A stretch of 64,000 bases of DNA, from the NCBI GenBank assembly GCA_033807695.1, contig CM066302.1:310001-374000 (forward strand), read 5' to 3'. A program made the translations under genes and the position numbers. Numbering within the stretch: position 1 is the first letter of the stretch; every line of letters begins with the position of its first letter. The notes under the pieces were generated by a model that searched no databases, was not told the DNA's origin, and saw only the letters and a list, made by a program, of their open reading frames with translations. This document shows, in pieces, positions 33,812 through 43,497 of this stretch. Origin of the DNA: Daedaleopsis sinensis (taxonomy: Eukaryota > Basidiomycota > Agaricomycetes > Polyporales > Polyporaceae).

Positions 33812-34300
33812 CAGCTGGTGTCAAAATTAATGCCCGACAGACGCTGATGACGCAAAACACGCCAGCGCAACATTTGTGCATGAACGGATGTGTACTCTGT
33901 AAAAAATAGCTACATCCCCCTTGGTATCTCAGTAAGCTTTATTTCTGCTCTTGAAAGCTTCATGAAACATTTAGGAGGCGAAGGCATGCGTGCTCGTCCA
34001 CACAGAGTATGTTTTGGAGAGCAGGTTTGGGCGCCTGAGAGCACGCATCTGAGCGTCTACAGCAGTCTTTGCTAGACGCCTGAGACGTGTCGCTATCCTT
34101 CGTCATTGTACGAAGTCTCCCAGAGGCATAGGCCTCTCAAACTCACAGATTGATCTCACATGTCACTAGTAGAGTGTAGATATTGTCTATAATTTGTCAC
34201 AGACCGGGATACGAATTGTTGTGCTGTCACTTGTAGATTTTTGTCGACTCGCGCGTTTGCGTGCTCGGCGTTTGTCGGGCATTAATTTTGACACCAGCTG
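33812..34300. mobile_element. Tc1/mariner-type MITE, TA target site
   Basis: The 28-bp terminal inverted repeats are perfect, starting CAGCTGGTGTCAAAATTAAT at 33812 and ending with its reverse complement at 34300. Weaker similarity continues to about 45 bp. The 489-bp element is bounded by TA at 33810-33811 and 34301-34302, the target site of Tc1/mariner transposases. No transposase ORF is present, so it is a miniature, non-autonomous copy. It lies only 12 bp from the neighbouring 601-bp element. Confidence 0.88.
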
Positions 34301-35467
34301 TAACTGATGTTTACTCTTCGCTCTGCAGTGGCTTTACAGGCAATGCTTGGAAACGAGGCAAAGAGCAACCAGACCTCGACACCTGCTTGCTGCACTATCT
34401 CGCAGTCGCAAGATCAAGCGGCAGGGGTCCATCGTTTCTGGCGTACACATTGGTCCCGGAGACCCTGTCAGTCAACCTTGCGGATCCTTCTGCTTCAGTT
34501 CTGCCTTCTTTCAATAGTCCCTCCCAGCGAGAAATGATCGTCCACGTCACCCTCACTGAATGTATGTCGTCCCACCGATATCTTACATACTCAAAGACAG
34601 ACTGTACGATGGGTTACTTCGTGCTATCGCTAGAACATGGTGACGACGAAACGCTAAAGGCGACGACACCGCGCAGTGGTCACGGTGGCACCATAGCGGA
34701 TGCGCCGCTACTACTGCCAACTGGTACCTACTGGTACGGATTCTTCTTGCATTTATACTACAATGTTGGCGATCTAATGCCAAGGGTCCTTTTAGTGTTG
34801 CGATACGAACAGCACACGGCACTCGCGGGGGTTGAGAGGGCACTTCCGCTCCAGGGCGGTGGGAAACGGTCTGCCACGGTATGAGCTTAAACGTGGGCAA
34901 CGATGCACCGCGAACCGCTGCGAAGTGGTACGACGTCGCGTCTGGAGCGGCGAAGCATTGCTACTATCCGCTTAGGCAATCGCGCTGACCGGTCGGAGAC
35001 GAGGTACGGACGCGTTGCGGTACATCCAAAGCAAATCTGACGCTGTCAACAGTTCGATCCTCGATTCTACGACATCAGCTTTCGAATCAGCGTCCCTGGC
35101 CCAAAGCTTCACGATGTGCAGGGCGATTGTCCATGCTACTCATCAAGTCGCATTGCTCTTTTCTCTCTCGAGGAGGCCCGGTGGCAGACAGATGACTATG
35201 CATCCGGAACGGCGATGACGTTTCTCCAACAGACTCTCAATTGCCCAACATAGCACCACGCGGAAACATGCATCGCGAAGGTGGACCTGCCGTCTAGCTC
35301 AACCTCCGCCCCTCACCAGCTCTCACGCGCGATTCCTCCGGGTACTGTCCTCCACCTTCGCGACGTCTGCGAGCACGTATATATAGGCCTCGCCACCACG
35401 TTCCAACACGCCGCGCGCGCTCGCTCCCCTTACCCCATACCACACACCGGTGCCCCGACACGATACC
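34301..35467. other. Intergenic
   Basis: An ORF of 207 codons without an ATG at its 5' end runs from the transposon border to 34884. It has no family resemblance, and I do not call it a gene. Confidence 0.35.
35378..35385 (+). promoter_or_regulatory. TATA box of CFEM gene 2
   Basis: TATATATA about 85 bp upstream of the ATG at 35468. Confidence 0.55.
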
Positions 35468-36389
35468 ATGCAGCTCTCCGCGTCCGCCGTCGTTCTTGCT
35501 GCTGCCGCCTTTGCTGGCGTGAACGCGCAGTCGGCCTCTGGTTCTGCCGGCGCCGTCCCCACCGACATCTCGGGCATCTCGCCCTGCATCCTCCAGTGCA
35601 TCACGCAAGCTGCGTCCGGGACCGGCTGTTCAGGCCTGTACGTCCTCCCACACTCATCCTTCCCCTCCTCCGTTTGCGTCGCGTCGCAGCGGCACGACAC
35701 TCCCCCTTGCGAGACGAACCTTACCGAGCGGGTGTGCTAACTCGAACATGAACAGAACGGACGTGACCTGCTTCTGCACGAACACACAGTTCCAGCAGGC
35801 GTCCGCGGCCTGCCTCCAGCAGAGCTGCACTGCGGCGGACCTCCAGACCGTTATGGCCCTCCAGCAGTCTGAGTGTGCGAACGGTAAGTCTCCGTACTCT
35901 CCCCCCCTTGTAAGATCCTGTCCCATGCAGACTCCCCATGGGCCGTCAGCCCCGCTCTTCGCGCACGTCGGGACCTTTTCTTCTCCCACTACTTCTCCCG
36001 TCCCCTCGAACAAGTTTACATCCAGGAACAACTACTGACCACCACATTCCCCCCGCCCAACAGTGAGCCCCAGTGGGAGCGGCAGTGCCCCGACGTCGAG
36101 CTCAGCGACCGCCCCCGCCACGTCCGCGTCCGGTGCCGCCCCGACCAGCGCCGCGTCTGGCGCTTCCGGTGCGTCCGGAGCCTCGGGTGCCTCGGGTGCC
36201 TCCACGACCGCTCCCGCTGCCTCCACCTCCGGGTCGGCTGCGGCGAGCACAGACACGACTACGCCTGCGGCTACCACGTCGACGACGTCGAACGCCGCTA
36301 CTGCGCTGAAGATCGGGGAGCTCGGCGGGCTCTTGGGCGCGGGCGTCGCCCTTGTCGGGGCCGTCGCTGGTGCCGCTCTCGTGCTGTAG
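35468..36389 (+). CDS. CFEM-domain GPI-anchored protein 2
   Basis: Exons 35468-35637, 35756-35883 and 36064-36389 join (phases 2 and 1) to 207 residues. A signal peptide (MQLSASAVVLAAAAFAGVNA) precedes a CFEM domain with all eight cysteines: SPCILQC, TGC, DVTCFC, AAC, QQSC and SEC. Exon 3 encodes a Ser/Ala/Thr linker with four GAS-type repeats (SGASGASGASGASGAS) and the GPI-type tail VALVGAVAGAALVL. Intron positions and phases are the same as in the CFEM gene at 20.9-21.7 kb, so the two are paralogues. Characterised CFEM proteins sit at the plasma membrane or wall and can bind haem or mediate adhesion. The Asp preceding VTCFC matches the haem-ligand Asp of known binders; actual binding is inferred. 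Confidence 0.93.
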
Positions 36390-36982
36390 TGTGATTGCGT
36401 CGATCCTTGGCGCTCCACTTACAGGTTGAGAGTGTGTGCGAATGGACTGTCTGATTGAAAAAGTTGCATGTGGAGAGTGGACGTGGACGTGGACGAGGCG
36501 GTGGAGACCGTCAGGACCAGGATGCCACGGACTTGCTTCTTTCCGAGGTGCTATTATTGTACACTCTCTCTAGGACCGTTGCGGTTGTGCTGTATCTTCG
36601 TGAGCTGCAGAGGTCGTTCTATAAACGCGCCATCGTATCGAGCACCACCGGGGTGCAGCGAGGAGTCGCGATCGAGCGAGTTCACTTCAGCCTTCTGGTT
36701 TGCTAAGTTATTTGTGGACGTATGCGGAACGATTCGCTTCACGAGTTTGTTCTCACTGGGGTCCTACCTCTGACACTCGAGCGAGGTCCGACTGCCAGTC
36801 CGACGGACGATGTACGACCATCGCGAACACACTGACCTACCATTACCTCGCTCGGAAGCTATAGCGACCATCTCATTGCAAGCTAGACCCGGGGGTACCT
36901 ACAAGGTCTTCCTGACATGTTTTACAAGTTAAATTGTGGTCAAATACTGATACAGGGTTCACATTCAGGATCTAAAGAGAGG
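36390..36982. other. Intergenic between convergent genes
   Basis: This is the 3' flank of the CFEM gene and the O-methyltransferase gene. Nothing is recognised. Confidence 0.4.
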
Positions 36983-39112
36983 TCAGACCGGGACAGCAGT
37001 CGTGTACGCCCACAACGAGCCCGGCGTCCTCCTGATCTCCGTGACCTTCCACCCCGCGGAGAGCGCCAGCGCCTTCATCTCGTCCACCGTACGCTCCTTC
37101 GCGTCGAACATGCCCATCATCTGCAGGTGCACAGATCAGCGATCAGCGGGCGATAGGCATGCAAATCTAGTGCGAAGGGGACGTCATGACGTACCATGAT
37201 GTCGATGAGGTACCCGTGGACGTTCGCCTTGCCGAGGTTCGGGAGAAGACCCGTCTCGGGCGCCACGAACGGGAATGTCGACTTCGCCCCGTCGTCTAGC
37301 GGACTACCGAGGGTGCTCTCGTCCGCGCATGCATACGGGAGCAGCATGTCCCCGATTAGGAGCTTCGTGTCCGAACCCGCAGCGGCACGGAGTTGGCTCA
37401 GGATCCTATCAGATACATGAGTGCCATTGGTATGAGCAGTATCCCGGCGGGACGAGACTCACTTGCGCGCGTCGTCGTCCTGCCAGTCGTGCAGCACCAG
37501 CCGGACGAGGAAGACGGCAGGCGCGGCGACCGCTCCGAGGTCTGGGAGGGTGAGCGGCGGCCAGGACGCGAAGAAGTCCCGTGTGCGGTACGACATGCGT
37601 CCAGACTCAAAAAGGCTCGCGTAGCTCGGGCCCCATGCCTGCGAAAAGGAGAGCCGCAGGTCGCCACGGTGTGATGGGCGATGTCAGTCCAGTGTCCACA
37701 CTACAGCCGGGTACGGAATGAAGACGTACAGAGATTGCGGTAGACGCGACCTGCGCGCGGTCCTCGACGACGACGCGCAGGTGCGGGTGCGCCTCGGCGA
37801 CGATGATCGTCGTGGCGCCGATACCGCCTCCCACGTCGACGAGCACCGAGCCCTGCGGGAGATCCTCCCAAGAAAAGCCTGTGTCCACCCCATACGGAAT
37901 TCCAATCAGATATATGAGCGGCGTGACAAGAAGTTAAATGAGGTACACTTGCCTTTGAGGATGCCGTCCTTGGTCTCCCACTGCCGCGTGCCAGTCATGG
38001 CGTGCCCGAAGCGGTTGAAGCGCGCGGCGTTCTCTGGGAGCTCGAGCCACTCGAAGTACCCGAGCGGCGTGTTGAACGCGAGGTTGAAGGGCGCGACCCA
38101 CTTCGTGGTCGCCTGGGCGGTCTCCGAGGATGTAGTCGAGGTCGGGACCATGTCGTTAGCGAAGTTGACGTCAATGTGCGGCGAGGGTGTCAGGTCGGGG
38201 AGGGCCCAGTCCGTCAGGCAGGAGCTGAATTTGATCGCCTCGTCTCCACTGCGCGGAAGGAGGTCAGCTGAGTATCGCAGAGGAAAATTCGAGTGCGATC
38301 GACGCACGTTAGAGCGACGAATGCTGCCACGCCATCGGTGTCCGTGTATTTCTGGTCAGGTCTGTAGAGAGCCTGGTCAAAAAGATACTCGATAGGAAGG
38401 ACACAACGATGCTCACGCCTCGCGCAGTTCGGTTACCGTCTTCCCGGTGTCCATGAACGATGACGGCCGATTGTTCGCGAACACGTTCGGTTTCACCTCA
38501 CGCAAGTAGTGCGACGTCGCGAGCAGTCGCAGGATATGTCCTGTAAACCCGTCGCACAATCAGCTCGGGCGGCCGGGCCAGCGCTGTTCTGGGACGCACC
38601 GAGCTTCGAAGACGTGAGCGGCGACTCGCGCTGAGGAACCGCCGACTTCGGGCGGAGTTCGAGCACGGTCTTCAGGATATCGTCGACGTGCAAGCCCGCA
38701 GGACCCGCCTCGCGCAGGATCTCGACGATGTTCGCAGTCTCGATGAAGCGGATACACTCGGAGAATTGTCCCTGAAGTAACGACAGAGTCATTACATTGC
38801 GTTATTTACTGCGGAACAGAGGTGGAGACTTGCCGCTTGGACGTCCTCCATTAAGCCGAACCATGGCTTGTTGACCGTCGTGCTGAGTTGGCCACACGCG
38901 GCCACAATGCGCTTGGACGCGGCTGCAACCACAGGGTCCGCCTTGAGTGTTTCCGCAAGCTCCTCCTCAGGTGTATGCTGCGCTCTAGGGTAGTAGGGCT
39001 CGTCGAGGGAGGGAAAGTCGAGCTGAGGAGACCGCTGTTGGTACGTGCGCTCCATCTCGTCTATTGCGGCGCCGATGACGGCATGCAGAGCGCGAAGTGT
39101 AGCGAACGTCAT
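36983..39112 (-). CDS. SAM-dependent O-methyltransferase (COMT-like)
   Basis: Nine exons: 38834-39112, 38600-38771, about 38415-38540, 38308-38361, 37953-38248, 37730-37878, 37463-37638, 37195-37405 and 36983-37120, for about 532 residues. The frame through the exon near 38.46 kb should be re-read, since my base count there is off by two. The N-terminal half has a helical dimerisation-type region (IRFIETANIVEILREAGPAG). The SAM site is VLVDVGGGIGATTI. The general-base His lies in VRLVLHDWQDDDARKIL, as in plant COMT and fungal secondary-metabolite O-methyltransferases. The chain ends WKVTEIRRTPGSLWAYTT. Two introns begin with GCAAGT and not GT. The substrate is probably a small hydroxylated metabolite. 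No biosynthetic cluster is visible around it, and the protein is longer than typical members. Confidence 0.85.
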
Positions 39113-39157
39113 GTTGGGATATCTGGGCAATTGCGTCTGAGATATGTCGGCCGAGCT

Positions 39158-39164
39158 CTTATAT
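39158..39164 (-). promoter_or_regulatory. TATA box of the O-methyltransferase gene
   Basis: ATATAAG on the minus strand, about 50 bp upstream of the ATG at 39112. Confidence 0.45.
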
Positions 39165-40337
39165 CTGCACAAAGACATATTTTGGGGTCGCATTATGTCA
39201 ACGTTCGCGGGCTGGAGTCGCTGGACAGAGGCCGCGTGACAATACTAGATGCGAGAATATCTATGCCTTGTGGAGTGATTTGGGAGCAGCGTGCCAGATG
39301 TTTGGGCTCGGGAGCGACGGTTCGTCTGATGAAACGGTTATGCGAGCGGCATGTTCGAGAGCGTACACTCGCACCGGTCTAGAATGAGCGGCGTAGGCAA
39401 TCAAACCCCCCGGGTAATCCAAAGGGAATGTCGATGGCTTGATGCCACGAGCCGCAAAGCGTTATCGGATTTACTAGAAGACATTTAGGACGCAGCGAGT
39501 GTAGGTGCATGGGTAGCGACTCACCGAGTGTATTACTCCGACAGCGGGAGAAATGTGCCGCTTAACCCGCTCGGAAGGATATACACGTCGAAGCGTGCCC
39601 CAAAATGGCGCCAATCTGATCCTGGAGGCTTCTTCCGCGCGACGACGCGGAAACTTTCGCAGCTGACCTATTTCTAGCGCATGAGTACGATTGCACGGGA
39701 GAGACAGTGACGCTTGCCTTTACATCACCGTGGATCCCTTATCAGTGCTCTCTGTGCTGGTTGGTGTCTTAGTCGCGGTGACGGTGCTTGCTTGGGCGCA
39801 AATGAGATATGTATTTGAATTCGCATCAAAGGGTAGAGGTCCGAGTTGATTGTATGAGTCGAACGATGAGACCTCTTCCTGTCACTGTTGATAATACAGT
39901 ACACGCAATCAGCTACAGGGACGATCCCTAAAGCAATGGGTGTGGACCTACAAAGCTCGCTGCCGCACGACTCGAGCTGCCTTCTGGACCTGCTGAGGTG
40001 CTATCGCCGTCCTCGGATTCCCAATACTTGTCTACCTCATCGTTCGCAACTGTAGGGAAAGCGATCAGGCTTTATTTTGACAACGAAGCACGACCGCACA
40101 TACGTGGCACATAGCGTACGTCCAAGCAGTTCAGGGCCTCGAAACCTGAGAAGATCTTTCTTGTCAAGCCTCCACACCACGACCGCATAGCGATGATGTC
40201 CAGAGTCGCAATACAGACTGTCACGAGTGCTCGTGTTGTCCTGTGGGCTCTCAGTGTGCCGGTCTCTGAGGTATGAGGTGGAGGTCTCCAAGAGACACAG
40301 AGCGCCTCCAACGTGCGGGAAAGGAGTGCGAAGATCC
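39165..40337. other. Intergenic or 3' exons of the next F-box gene
   Basis: No independent gene is seen. The part from 40070 to 40337 may belong to the 3' end of the F-box gene upstream of it: one frame reads LDALRIFALLSRTLEALCVS, which has coding character. Confidence 0.35.
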
Positions 40338-41081
40338 TCAAGGCGTCGAGTCTCTTGAGGGATCTATGTTTGAGGAAATCGATAGTAATGTGCAACCGAC
40401 AGTCTCGCACTTCAGAGTGACCAGCTTTCGAAACACACCTATGATACGTCCAAACTCTCCAAAGCTCGCAAAGTCGGTGTTGCGGTAGATAGAGGGTTGT
40501 AACAGTCGGAAAATGAGAGAGCATGCGCGGCTAGAGCTGGGGAAGTGGTAGGTGGGCGACGAACATCACCGACGAGGGTTTCCAGATGTCTTCGCATTCT
40601 CAATTAGAGGTACTGTGGCAGTAATCCCTGCAAGCTGAGTAGTTTGAGGTTGGGTAGACATCGCATGAGAAGGGAGGGCAAGAGGGCGATAAACACTTTG
40701 AGGGCTGTACGCGTTCTACTCGGGGCCTCCGAATTCAGAAAGCCTCGGGTTAAGTGGGCTACATACATCCAGCCAGAGAATCAGCCTGCCGAAGTACGGT
40801 GCGACTTTGAGGATGAGCAAAAGAGATCGGAGAGTAGCTGTTGTCGAGATGATTACCCGCCGGAAGAAGATGTCCTGGGAGCGCGGACACCATGCCCGGC
40901 AGACGAGAGCACAATTAGCCAGCGTACGGCGGAGCAGCCGCTGCTGCTCAGGCCGGACTACCAGATTCATGTCGTCATCGGCGTATAGCTCCTCGACAAT
41001 GGATTCGCAGACTTCGGGAGGAAAGACCTGCCCGTCTCGCCGGGGCTGAGATGATATATTGTGTGCAACGGATACACTCAT
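40338..41081 (-). CDS. F-box protein, multi-exon, 3' end uncertain
   Basis: Exons 40767-41081, 40614-40726 and 40338-40536 join (phases 0 and 2) to 208 residues. Intron 1 is only 40 nt, with a strong GTATGT donor and a TTAAC branch-like site. Residues 14-75 are an F-box (QVFPPEVCESIVEEL, then LANCALVCRAWCPRSQDIFFRR). Then comes ALLPSLLMRCLPNLKLLSLQ, closely parallel to LLMRKLPRLYSLS of the F-box gene at the window start, and GRIIGVFRKLVTLKCETV. A further intron near 40.35-40.40 kb would extend the chain through RLDALRIFALLSRTLEALC to about 40072. At first sight the locus looks frameshifted, but the introns restore the frame. The role is probably an SCF adaptor. Confidence 0.62.
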
Positions 41082-42994
41082 CTGGGTTGCTCCGGGTGTC
41101 GTCCATGCAATTGGCATGCAAGCGTACTAAGTAGAGGTAGTACTAGACGAGTCGGATGGGGGAGTCGACGCTGCTTCAGTCGCTGGCCATGATTACAAGC
41201 AGAGTGCGTAGGGTTTCGCACAGAAATCATCGCCGTATAAAGGATGTCTGCGTGTTAGAGTGTAGTGGATTGGAAGATGACATAAATTGCGTCCGAACCT
41301 GATGAGTGCAGGAAGACGGTGAGGAGGGCGGGCGCCTCACCAGGACGATTGTTTGTCCGTGTTTTGCGGTCACTTTGACGCCAACGGGCGTCCGGCAATC
41401 TGCGATCGACCCAGGATGATATCAACCTCCTCGAGCCTCCCTTGACACTCTTTTCGTCGTCCCCTCTTTTCTGCTCAGCAAGTTGTTTGTTTCGCGGCCC
41501 ACATGCGGATATGGAACTCGCAAAAATTGCAATACTTGACGGAGTTCGAGTGAGCTGTGCTGCGTAGACGTACTATGGGTCGTCTGGTCCGTTGCGGCTT
41601 CCGGGTAGGTTCATCGTCGTGGTTGACATAACTTACACGCAAGAGTAGTATGTGTAACCTCATGGGAAGTCTCCCTGGGAGTCGTCGTTTGCTGGTACGT
41701 GGACTGGTCAACACGCCTTACATTTGCCGTCCCGCCCGACCCGACATTATTAGGTTGCCCCATCACAAAACGGCTACCAACTCGTACAACTCGTTTTTCC
41801 GCAACTGCTGTTGGGATAGCGCCCGAAGCCTTAAACACCATTGCAGGTCAGTCATCACATTGCGGTATCCCTTAATATTCTCCCTCAAGTGCGATCGGAC
41901 AAGATGCGATTATGCTAGAGTTAGCGGTCGAGCTTGACCAGTTGAAGACCAGGGAGGCTAGAGGGAACTGGTGAGTCTTACTGCTTTGCCATCATGCTAG
42001 CGGTGTCGATACACTGGGTTCTGCTCCACCTCCAATGCTGGATCTACTCTACCTAGCGACCACCTTGCTGCCCCCTTCCTTCATGGCCTTTAATCGTCCG
42101 TGGCTTCGCAGCTTTGGACGGGCGGTGCCAGTCGACGGTCCACGATCTCCTTGAAGCCGTCCACCCACCCATCTGCCGCGCGGCTGGCGTCGGACCACCT
42201 CGGACGCCAGGTTACCACAAAGGCACGCATACACATATCGCGGCGCAGCTGGAACGTCGTCCGCGATTGCCGTTCGCACGTGTGTTATAGCACGGACTAC
42301 TGGCTCACCGTCGATCTTCTGCCCCCATCACCCGCGCGGCACACTTCTCGCACCGAATTTTGGAGGACGTACACCTCGTAACGAGTTTGGTATGCGGCGG
42401 TGGCCATCGCCATGCCGGACGAGATGCAAGAAGGTCTGCTCCTGAGCTCTGACTTGACTCTTGACGTCCTCTTCCTCCTATGGGCAGTACCCTGCAGCTC
42501 GCCCGGTACCCCTCCCTGGGATGGACGGCACGTCGTTGTCATCCGACAAGAAGATCCATCGTCGCTCCGCAGCGGCCGAAGCTACCGTCCCCTCGACGCA
42601 CACGCAGGGCATTCAAGTCAGCTCCTTGTCCTCGCAGCCGGTGCTGTGCCTCTCGCGCTCGTCGACGACGACGCGCCCGCCGACACGCGCAAGTCGTCGC
42701 AGGCCCGCCCTCGCGTGGAGGGCATGTATCGAGGGTTGAGTATCCAGTACCGAGTACCGAGCGGGGAGCGCGAGTTTGGCCGGGTTCGTATAGATATTGG
42801 CGCACGCGTGAACAGGCGTGAACACTTCCGCGGCGTTGTGCTTTTCTGATAATATCCCAAGTGTCTGCGAATATGAATCGGATGGGGCTTAGCTATAGCT
42901 ACCTCTCGAAGAGAGGCGTACCTAGACTCATCGAGTCGATGTGGTCATTCTTGTGCCAAGGTGGTTTTACAGAACCCGAACGGCAAAAGCCGAC
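41082..42994. other. Intergenic, with coding-like minus-strand segments near 42.05-42.7 kb
   Basis: No gene is firmly supported. On the minus strand, segments at about 42.3-42.6 kb and 42.05-42.25 kb can be joined in phase 0 across a GTGAGC...TTCCAG intron. The join gives YEVYVLQNSVREV and then LRRDMCMRAFVVTWRP and GWVDGFKEIVDRRLAPPV. An alternative frame of the same stretch reads RCTSSKIRCEKC. Neither is decisive. The right end was the upstream region of the flavin-reductase-like gene before the retrotransposon inserted. Confidence 0.3.
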
Positions 42995-42999
42995 CAGGT

Positions 43000-43286
43000 T
43001 GTAACGCGCACATCATTATCACTTTCCCATGTCTTCCTTTTCCGTACATGCCTGTTATCTTTCCCCCTTTTGCCCTTTACTCTTACGCTCTAGTCTCTTT
43101 CTCTAGTCTCTTTCTCTAGTCCGCGCCACTATCCGTGTCTCGGACTCTCTTGGTATATAAGCCTCACTACTTTGTATCTGGTCGGTAGCGTTCTAACGAG
43201 ACCCGACTTGTACCCTGTCTACCTCGTGTGAACCTCAGTCCCCCCAGTGTTCGGTCACCTTCCTCTTCGAGGAGGCGAACCTTACA
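43000..43286 (+). repeat. 5' LTR (287 bp)
   Basis: Starts TGTAACGCGCACATC and ends GGCGAACCTTACA. A TATA box (TATATAA) lies at 43154-43160. It matches the 3' LTR with six substitutions and two single-base length differences by eye. Confidence 0.97.
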
Positions 43287-43497
43287 TATTTTTGACAGCT
43301 AGTCTCTCAACCGCTACCAGCTACTCTCAGTCGACTGCTTTCTCTCTACTCTCCCCAACCTCCTAGTCTCTCTCTCTCTCGCACACCGACTGGATCCCCC
43401 TCGAGTCTGATCAACTCGAGCTTCCTCTCGGCCGGACTCCGTACGTTTCATTCATCTCTCTGTTAACTGACTCTATTATCTAGATAAAAACCCTACA

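Noticed and set aside
34261..34884. 207-codon ORF next to the MITE
   Set aside because: No ATG in its first half, begins inside the MITE and has no family resemblance.
40338..41081. F-box locus as a frameshifted pseudogene
   Set aside because: A 40-nt intron with GTATGT donor and a 77-nt intron restore one continuous frame, so the apparent breaks are splice sites.
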